Below, piece by piece: positions 1 to 4,673 of a stretch of 20,097 nucleotides of DNA; positions within the stretch are counted from its first letter, which is position 1, and every line of letters starts with the position of its first letter. Source of the DNA: Tumulicola sp039922955 (GTDB lineage Bacteria; Vulcanimicrobiota; Vulcanimicrobiia; Vulcanimicrobiales; Vulcanimicrobiaceae). The position numbers were made by a program, and so were the translations under genes. Location: contig JBDTDR010000191.1 of NCBI GenBank assembly GCA_039922955.1, positions 1 to 20,097 of the forward strand. The letters run 5' to 3'. The notes beneath the pieces are model-generated. The model was not told where the DNA came from. It was given only the letters and a program-made list of their open reading frames with translations, and did no database searches.

Positions 1-772
1 CGATCGGTATTTCGATCCCGAGGTCGCCGCGCGCGACCATAATGCCGTCGGCCGTTTTAATGATGTTGGCGAGATCGTCCAACGCTTCGTGCTTTTCGAT
101 CTTTGCGATAACCGGTACGCGTTTGCCGCTCTTGGTGATGAAGGCCTTGGCCCGCACGACGTCGTCGGCGCTGCGGACGAACGACAGCGCGACGAAGTCG
201 ACGCCGTTTTCTAGGCCGAATGCCAGATATTCGAGATCGCGATCGGTTACTGCCGCGACGTTGAGCGTGCCGTCGGGATAGTTGATTCCTTGCGTCGAAC
301 GCAGGTCGCCGCCAAATTCGACGACCGTCTCGATCTCGGTGGCACTCTTGCCGGCGATGCGAAGCGTTATTTGGCCGTCTTGCAAGTAGAGCCGGTTGCC
401 GATGGACACGTCGGCGGGAAGGTCGCGATACGTCGTGCTGACGCGGTCGCGCGTGCCGGCAACGTCTTCGACGGTAACGACGAAGCGCGCGCCGCGTTCG
501 AGGCGGACCGACGTCAATCCGTCCGCTAGTCTTCCGGTGCGAACCTTGGGGCCCGGAAGGTCTTGCAGCAGGGCTACGTGGATGTCGAGTTCCGCAGAAA
601 TTGCGCGTGCGTTGCGAATCACTTCGGCATGTTCGTCGGGGGTACCGTGGGAGAAATTCAAGCGAATGACGTTCGCACCGCTTACGAACAGCGAGCGCAT
701 GATGGCGGGATCGCGCGACGCCGGGCCGATCGTCGCCACAATCTTCGTCCTTTTTTGCACGATCGGTTCCAT
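1..772 (-). CDS. pyk: Pyruvate kinase, N-terminal 257 residues (3' end outside window)
   Basis: Pyruvate kinase makes pyruvate and ATP from phosphoenolpyruvate and ADP in the cytosol, the last step of glycolysis. Reading the minus strand from the ATG at 772 gives an unbroken frame to the window edge. It opens with RTKIVATIGPAS (residues 8-19), then the active-site strand NVIRLNFSHG (34-43) with the Arg, Asn and Ser/His of the PEP and cation site. LLQDLPGPKVRTG (68-80) leads into the B domain (about 75-165). IAKIE (222-226) carries the catalytic lysine, and MVARGDLGIEIP (245-256) is the metal/phosphate loop. About half of the usual ~470-580 residues are present. The start is fixed by the family N-terminus lying only a few residues in; I see no strong Shine-Dalgarno. 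It diverges from the gene at 842. Family assignment is secure; regulation cannot be judged without the C-terminal allosteric domain. Confidence 0.97.
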   Translation of the reverse strand, partial: MEPIVQKRTKIVATIGPASRDPAIMRSLFVSGANVIRLNFSHGTPDEHAEVIRNARAISAELDIHVALLQDLPGPKVRTGRLADGLTSVRLERGARFVVTVEDVAGTRDRVSTTYRDLPADVSIGNRLYLQDGQITLRIAGKSATEIETVVEFGGDLRSTQGINYPDGTLNVAAVTDRDLEYLAFGLENGVDFVALSFVRSADDVVRAKAFITKSGKRVPVIAKIEKHEALDDLANIIKTADGIMVARGDLGIEIPI

Positions 773-801
773 GGAAGGCTTTGGCTTGCGGGAAAGCAGA
801 G

Positions 802-835
802 GCAGGCTCCTGCGGTACCTTAAGCGCACTTAAGG
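802..835. repeat. Two adjacent perfect inverted repeats in the pyk / TonB-like divergent gap
   Basis: GCAGG-CT-CCTGC (802-813) is followed four bases later by CCTTAAG-CGCA-CTTAAGG (818-835). Both are perfect. The second ends seven bases before the GTG at 842. They could be operator half-sites for a dimeric regulator acting on one or both divergent genes, or a hairpin that masks the ribosome binding site of the plus-strand gene. No regulator gene is adjacent. Confidence 0.5.
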
Positions 836-841
836 CGGGCC

Positions 842-2149
842 GTGAAGTTCGAACGCGACCCTCGGGACCGGCACTATCGGGAACGGCTTGCGGGAAGCAC
901 CCTCGCGTCGGTCATACTGCACGCGCTTATCGCGATGCTGCTGGTCAGCGTGATCGTCAGCGCGTCGCAAGAAGGCGCGACCGAAAACGTCGAGGGCGGT
1001 TCGGTGGTGACGCTCGAGCGGCGAACGCCCGCCGTCGCAGCCAAATCACCGGCGGCGGCGCAGGCCGCCCTTTCCGTCGCGCACGTGCCGCGCCTCGCAC
1101 CGGTCCGTCACGCGGCGCTCGCGCAACCGCAAACGCAGCTCCTTCCGCAGAATCGGCACGAGTTGGCGCGCGAGGCGCCGACCGCGCCGCCCAACCCGCG
1201 AGCGATTCCGCAACAGCGCGCGCAACCCAATCCGGCGCCGACGCAAAACGTTTACGAAGTCCATCCCGGCAGCGAGCTGCCGGCAGCGCCCGTAAGCGTT
1301 CCGACGGTCGCCCCGGTTGCCGTCGCGGTCAAGACGCCGCCGAGCGCCGCCCCGTCACCCGCGCCCACGGCGGTCGCTCCGGCGGCCAAAGCGAGCCCCG
1401 CGCCGGTCGCACCCAGCGCCGCTCCGACCGCCGCGGTCGCGGTGCGCGCCAGCGCCGTTCCAAGCTCGTCGCCTGCGCCCGCCGCCCGCTCTTCGATGGC
1501 GCCGGCGCCGCGTTCGGGGGTGCCCAGCCCGAGCCCGACCGCGCTGGCGGCGGCGGCGAAGACCCATGGCGCCGCGCCGAGTCCGGGCCCGAAAGGGGTT
1601 GGCTCGCCGGGTCCTCGCGCGGGCATCGGCGCCAAGACCAAAGCCGTTCCGGCGCGCCCGATCGAGCTGCATCCTACGCCCTCGCCGGCACCGCGCCCGA
1701 CGAAGGCGCGCGCCTCCCCGCCGGATATCAACGCCAGGCTGCGCGCCCTGCTGCCCAACAATCCGGTCAATCCATCCAGCAAGCAATACGCGCCCCAGTT
1801 GTCCCTGCGCGGTTCGCTCGAACCAACTCCGCCGCCGAACGTGCTGGCGCAAACCAAATATCTCTATCGTTCGCGCGGGGGCAGCGAGGCGCGCGTCGAG
1901 ATGTGGGTCACGGCGATCCGCAAAGCCGGCCCGACTACCATCTGCACGGGTTGGCTGGTCCGCTACCCGTACAACGCGACCGCCTCACATCCGGGCGATT
2001 TTGCGCCGGCGAATGGTACCCAGATGACCGTCGGCGGCGGCCGCGGATCCCCAGCGGTGCTGCCCCCGGTCGTGGAAGGCATCGTCTCCGCGCCGTGCGA
2101 GGGGCGCCTGCTAGTACCGTACGCCGCGTCGCCTGCTTCGTCGCCGTGA
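842..2149 (+). CDS. TonB-like inner-membrane-anchored Pro/Ala-rich protein
   Basis: The 435-residue protein has a short basic N-terminus (1-17), one hydrophobic segment (about 18-41, LASVILHALIAMLLVSVIVS), then a long Ala/Pro/Ser-rich stretch (about 60-310). A more ordinary C-terminal region follows (about 325-435) with YRSRGGSEARVEMWVTAIRK and two Cys (in TICTGW and APCEGR). This build matches TonB-type periplasm-spanning proteins: cytoplasmic stub, signal anchor, extended Pro-rich linker, globular end. However, I do not recognise the C-terminal region as a canonical TonB or TolA domain, and no ExbB/ExbD genes lie nearby. The start is GTG at 842; upstream AAGGCGGG is only a weak Shine-Dalgarno. 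Arg-rich frames on both strands over the same bases are compositional shadows: only this frame gives a membrane anchor. The function is not known. Confidence 0.75.
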   Translation: MKFERDPRDRHYRERLAGSTLASVILHALIAMLLVSVIVSASQEGATENVEGGSVVTLERRTPAVAAKSPAAAQAALSVAHVPRLAPVRHAALAQPQTQLLPQNRHELAREAPTAPPNPRAIPQQRAQPNPAPTQNVYEVHPGSELPAAPVSVPTVAPVAVAVKTPPSAAPSPAPTAVAPAAKASPAPVAPSAAPTAAVAVRASAVPSSSPAPAARSSMAPAPRSGVPSPSPTALAAAAKTHGAAPSPGPKGVGSPGPRAGIGAKTKAVPARPIELHPTPSPAPRPTKARASPPDINARLRALLPNNPVNPSSKQYAPQLSLRGSLEPTPPPNVLAQTKYLYRSRGGSEARVEMWVTAIRKAGPTTICTGWLVRYPYNATASHPGDFAPANGTQMTVGGGRGSPAVLPPVVEGIVSAPCEGRLLVPYAASPASSP

Positions 2150-2166
2150 CGGCCGCCTTTTCCCGC

Positions 2167-2195
2167 TTGAGTTCCGACATTGGTCGCACTACAAT
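2167..2195 (+). promoter_or_regulatory. Sigma70-type promoter of the rimP-nusA-infB operon leader
   Basis: TTGAGT (2167-2172), a 17-base spacer, and TACAAT (2190-2195) form a near-consensus housekeeping promoter. Transcription should start near 2201-2203, almost exactly on the ATG at 2202. It sits in the first non-coding DNA after the TonB-like gene and points at rimP, so it is the best candidate for driving the translation operon. Confidence 0.7.
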
Positions 2196-2201
2196 TGCGA
2201 T

Positions 2202-2297
2202 ATGCCGAATTCGGCAGACTTCGTCTCTAGCGAAGGAGGGCGGTTGGAACCGCAAGATCCACCGGGCCATCGAGCCCGCGACAGACGCGCCGGATAG
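2202..2297 (+). CDS. Possible leaderless 31-residue ORF in the operon leader
   Basis: An ATG lies six bases after the -10 hexamer TACAAT, which is where transcription should begin, so the mRNA would start at or within a base of the start codon. The frame encodes 31 residues starting MPNSADFVSSEGG, hydrophilic and acidic/basic mixed, ending at TAG 2295-2297. It has no membrane segment, no recognisable domain and no run of one amino acid that would mark a classical attenuation peptide. It may be a leader peptide for the rimP operon, an independent small protein, or a chance frame inside a structured leader RNA. The spacing to the promoter is the only positive evidence. Confidence 0.3.
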   Translation: MPNSADFVSSEGGRLEPQDPPGHRARDRRAG

Positions 2298-2372
2298 CGG
2301 GCAGCAAATAGACGCCCACGCAGCCGGACGATAGCCGGAGGCGCGAGATCGCAACAAGCACATCAGGGTGAA

Positions 2373-2411
2373 GGGCCGCGCCCACGTGGGGTTGCGGCCC
2401 GTCGCTCTTTT
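2373..2411 (+). terminator. Terminator-like hairpin 1 in the rimP leader
   Basis: GGGCCGC (2373-2379) pairs with GCGGCCC (2394-2400). The interior CCCACGTGGG (2381-2390) is itself a perfect palindrome and can extend the stem. A modest T-rich stretch (GTCGCTCTTTTCG) follows. Placed between the promoter and rimP, it could end a ~200-nt small RNA or act as an attenuator. The T-tract is weak, so its efficiency is uncertain. Confidence 0.45.
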
Positions 2412-2436
2412 CGCTCTTATGGAGTCCGGTTAGCAG

Positions 2437-2472
2437 GAGCGTGGGCAGGTCCCGCGCTTCGTTGTTGTCTAG
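2437..2472 (+). terminator. Terminator-like hairpin 2 in the rimP leader
   Basis: GAGCGTGGG (2437-2445) pairs with CCCGCGCTT (2451-2459) over nine positions including two G-T wobbles, with loop CAGGT. The T-rich CGTTGTTGTCT follows at once. This is the better of the two terminator candidates in the leader and lies about 115 bases before rimP. Two in series suggest attenuation rather than a simple end of the upstream gene. Confidence 0.45.
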
Positions 2473-2573
2473 GATTGCGCCGAACCGCTGGAGGTTTGAG
2501 AACGACGGAGCGCGAGACGTGGCTGGGTGGATAGGTTTGCGCGGGGCGGTTGTGGTTGAGGGACGAACGCATT

Positions 2574-3101
2574 GTGGCTAGTGAGTTAGAAGTGGCTTTT
2601 GGGCGGGAGTTGGATGCGATCGCGCACGATGGGGTGGCGTTTCCCGAGTTGGAAATCGTCGCGCGCCGGGCCCGGGCGATGCGAGGCACGACGGCGTTCG
2701 GCGTGACGATCGATCGTCCGGGCGGCGTCGACCTGGCGCTGTGCGAGCAAATCGCCGCGCGGCTCAACGACACGCTCGAAGCGTGCGCCGCACCCTATAG
2801 CTTGGAAGTCGAATCGGCGGGATTAGAGCGGCCGTTGATGCGGCCGGCGGACTTCGCGCGATTCGCGAGCCAGCGCGCGCGGATCGTAACGACGCTGACG
2901 GTCAACGGCGGCAAGACGCATCGCGGCATCCTGCGGGGCGTGCGGGGCGAGTCGGTGATTCTGGAAACGGAAACCGGCGAACTGCCATTACCCATCGCTA
3001 CGATCAAATCGGCGAACCTCGAATACGATCCGCGTGCGGATCTGCAACGTAACAAACGTGAACGGAAGAGGCCTCATGGCAACAGCAGACACGGTAACTG
3101 A
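2574..3101 (+). CDS. rimP: Ribosome maturation factor RimP
   Basis: RimP binds the 30S subunit during assembly and helps assembly of 16S rRNA with ribosomal proteins. The protein has the family order: an N-terminal alpha/beta domain (FPELEIVARRARAMRG, then a basic strand with FGVTIDRPGGVDLALCEQIAARLN), the hallmark YSLEVESAGLERPLMRPADF, and a C-terminal SH3-like barrel (RIVTTLTVNGGKTHRGILRG, LPLPIATIKSANL). It is about 175 residues, a little long because of a basic tail. I chose GTG 2574 because GAGGGA (2558-2563) stands ten bases upstream; TTG 2550 in the same frame is the alternative. It is the first gene of the operon, and its end overlaps nusA by 26 bases, implying translational coupling. 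Confidence 0.9.
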   Translation: MASELEVAFGRELDAIAHDGVAFPELEIVARRARAMRGTTAFGVTIDRPGGVDLALCEQIAARLNDTLEACAAPYSLEVESAGLERPLMRPADFARFASQRARIVTTLTVNGGKTHRGILRGVRGESVILETETGELPLPIATIKSANLEYDPRADLQRNKRERKRPHGNSRHGN

Positions 3102-4299
3102 CGAAAAGCTCATCGACGTCCTTCACTCCATCGCCAAGGAGCGCAACATTTCGTTCGAGATGCTGCTCGAGGCGTTGGAGGCGGCTTTGTTGACGGCGTA
3201 CAAGCGCCATTTCGGCAGTGAATCCAACGCGATCGTGACCGTCGACCGGCAAAGCGGCGCGTACAAGGTGTATCATCGCCGGTCGATCGTTGCGGAGGTC
3301 GTCGATCCCAAGCTCGAGATTTCGGTCCAGCAAGCCGGCGGTCCATACCAGGCGGGCGACTTTTTCGACGAAGAGGTAACGCCTAAAGACTTCGGACGGA
3401 TCGCCGCGCAAACCGCCAAGCAGGTCATCGTTCAACGCATCCGTGAAGCCGAGCGGGACACCGTTTACAACAAGTACGTACGCAAACTCAACGACCTGGT
3501 GACGGGCACCGTGCAGCGGTACGAGCAGCGCAACATGTACATCACGCTCGAAGGCCGCGACGAAGCCGTGATGTATCTCGACGAGCAAGTCCCGGGCGAA
3601 GCCTATCGCATCAACGATTTCATCCGCGCCTACGTTCTCGACGTCAAGAAGTCACCCAAGGGGCCGCAAGTTATTCTCTCGCGCACCGCCGAAGGGCTCG
3701 TCCAGCGTTTGCTCGAGCTCGAAGTTCCCGAGATAGCCGACGGTACCGTCGAGATCATGGCGATCGCGCGCGACGCCGGCAGCCGCGCGAAGGTGGCCGT
3801 CAAGAGCAATCGTCCGGAGGTCGACCCGATCGGTGCGTGCCTCGGTCCGAAGTCGAGCCGAATCGCCAACGTGACCGACAATCTGCGCGGCGAGAAGATC
3901 GACATCATCCGTTACGATGCGGATCCCGCGACGTTCATCATGAACGCGCTCGCCCCGGCCAAAGTCGTCGGCGTCGAACTCTTTGACGACGACGGCGTAG
4001 CCTTGGTAGTCGTGCCTGACTATCAGCTGTCGCTCGCCATCGGCCGCGACGGTCAAAACGTGCGCCTCGCAGCCCGGCTCACCGGGTGGCGCCTGGACAT
4101 CACGAGCGAGACCGAATCGAACGAGGCGCGCGACCGGTATCTGGCCGAACGCGCCGAGCGCACCTCCGAAGATTCGGTCGACGCCGACGAGGCGAGCGAG
4201 CCGGCGATCGCGCTCGACGGCGTCGACATCGATCCGGATCTCATCCGCAAGCTCGAAGAGTTCCGGCGCGAACGCCTAGGTGCCCAAGACGAGGGCTAG
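3076..4299 (+). CDS. nusA: Transcription termination/antitermination factor NusA
   Basis: NusA binds RNA polymerase and nascent RNA and tunes pausing, termination and rRNA antitermination. The 407 residues hold an N-terminal polymerase-binding domain (1-about 135, with ISFEMLLEALEAALLTAYKR), an S1 domain (about 140-205, GTVQRYEQRNMYITLEGRDE), KH1 (about 220-300, VDPIGACLGPKSSRI at 249-263) and KH2 (about 305-345, AIGRDGQNVRLAARLTGW). The tail (346-407) is short and acidic, without the two extra acidic repeats of proteobacterial NusA, and resembles the shorter form found in many other bacteria. The start is ATG 3076 with GGAAGAGG (3064-3071) just upstream. Longer GTG-initiated readings would run further into rimP and add no family sequence. 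It overlaps rnpM by 20 bases. Confidence 0.97.
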   Translation: MATADTVTDEKLIDVLHSIAKERNISFEMLLEALEAALLTAYKRHFGSESNAIVTVDRQSGAYKVYHRRSIVAEVVDPKLEISVQQAGGPYQAGDFFDEEVTPKDFGRIAAQTAKQVIVQRIREAERDTVYNKYVRKLNDLVTGTVQRYEQRNMYITLEGRDEAVMYLDEQVPGEAYRINDFIRAYVLDVKKSPKGPQVILSRTAEGLVQRLLELEVPEIADGTVEIMAIARDAGSRAKVAVKSNRPEVDPIGACLGPKSSRIANVTDNLRGEKIDIIRYDADPATFIMNALAPAKVVGVELFDDDGVALVVVPDYQLSLAIGRDGQNVRLAARLTGWRLDITSETESNEARDRYLAERAERTSEDSVDADEASEPAIALDGVDIDPDLIRKLEEFRRERLGAQDEG

Positions 4300-4558
4300 C
4301 CAGCCGCCCGCGCAGCCAATTCGGCAGTGCGTGGGTTGTCGTAAACGGTATCCGCAAGCGGAGTTGGTGCGGTTCGTCCGAAGCCCCGAGGGGTGGCGGC
4401 CGGACGGTGCGGCTCGGCGAGCCAAGCAACCAGGCCGGGGGGCTTACCTTTGTTCGGATGCCTGCGGGACGGCGGTGGCAAAGAATAAGCGCTACCCGGG
4501 TCTTGCCGCGGTTGCGGCAGAATGTGCTTTAATAAGAAGTTCGTCGGATGGACAGTAA
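4280..4558 (+). CDS. rnpM: YlxR-family RNase P modulator RnpM (DUF448)
   Basis: This small basic protein of 92 residues belongs to the YlxR/DUF448 family, whose Bacillus subtilis member binds RNase P RNA and lowers its activity. The diagnostic motifs are present: RQCVGCRKRYPQAELVRF (15-32), GRGAYLC (52-58) and SDACGTAVAKNK (59-70). The CxxC (17-20) plus Cys58 and Cys62 may form a small metal site. The start is GTG 4280 within the end of nusA, the usual arrangement for this pair. In many Gram-positive bacteria an L7Ae-like gene (ylxQ) sits between this gene and infB; it is absent here and replaced by a 115-base non-coding gap. Family is secure; the RNase P role is taken from homologues. Confidence 0.9.
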   Translation: MPKTRASQPPAQPIRQCVGCRKRYPQAELVRFVRSPEGWRPDGAARRAKQPGRGAYLCSDACGTAVAKNKRYPGLAAVAAECALIRSSSDGQ

Positions 4559-4624
4559 CGTAATGATCGGCAATGTCGGCGACCATGTGCCCTGAAGCGA
4601 TGAGGGGCCTCAATTGAACGCGTA

Positions 4625-4657
4625 GTGGGGTCGGTCCCGTAGTCGGGGCGATCCCAC
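4625..4657 (+). promoter_or_regulatory. Stem-loop immediately upstream of the infB ribosome binding site
   Basis: GTGGGGTCG (4625-4633) pairs with CGATCCCAC (4649-4657) over nine positions with one G-T wobble. Inside it CCCG-TAGT-CGGG can add a four-base-pair apical stem. No T-tract follows, so it is not a normal terminator. The infB Shine-Dalgarno (AAGGTGAGGA, 4661-4670) starts three bases after it. It lies in the only sizeable gap (4559-4673) of the otherwise overlapping operon and could protect or process the mRNA or control infB translation. The rest of the gap shows only a possible ten-codon frame at 4562. Confidence 0.45.
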
Positions 4658-4673
4658 CTTAAGGTGAGGAATT

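Larger units (their letters stand above)
2202..2573 (+). promoter_or_regulatory. Structured 5' leader of the rimP-nusA-rnpM-infB operon
   Basis: This stretch of about 370 bases has no convincing long gene. It contains many short self-complementary elements: GCCGAATTCGGC (2204-2215), AGAC-TTC-GTCT, CGGTT-GG-AACCG, GGGC-CATCGA-GCCC, and two stronger terminator-like hairpins listed separately. I do not recognise a known riboswitch, 6S, SRP, tmRNA or RNase P signature. In Escherichia coli the equivalent position upstream of rimP-nusA holds metY and transcription terminators through which NusA represses itself. An attenuated leader would make sense here too, but that is inference by analogy. The 3' part (2472-2573) shows nothing else I can name beyond the rimP ribosome binding site. 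Confidence 0.4.

Noticed and set aside
781..2334. A 517-codon plus-strand frame, and a 201-codon minus-strand frame at 1252-1857
   Set aside because: Both are Arg/Gly/Ala-biased shadows over the Pro/Ala-rich gene at 842-2149. Only the 842 frame gives a membrane anchor and a sensible protein composition.
2202..2411. 6S RNA, tmRNA, SRP RNA or RNase P RNA in the leader
   Set aside because: None of the conserved cores I know for these RNAs (for example the RNase P GAGGAAAGTC or the SRP GGAAGCAGC) is present.
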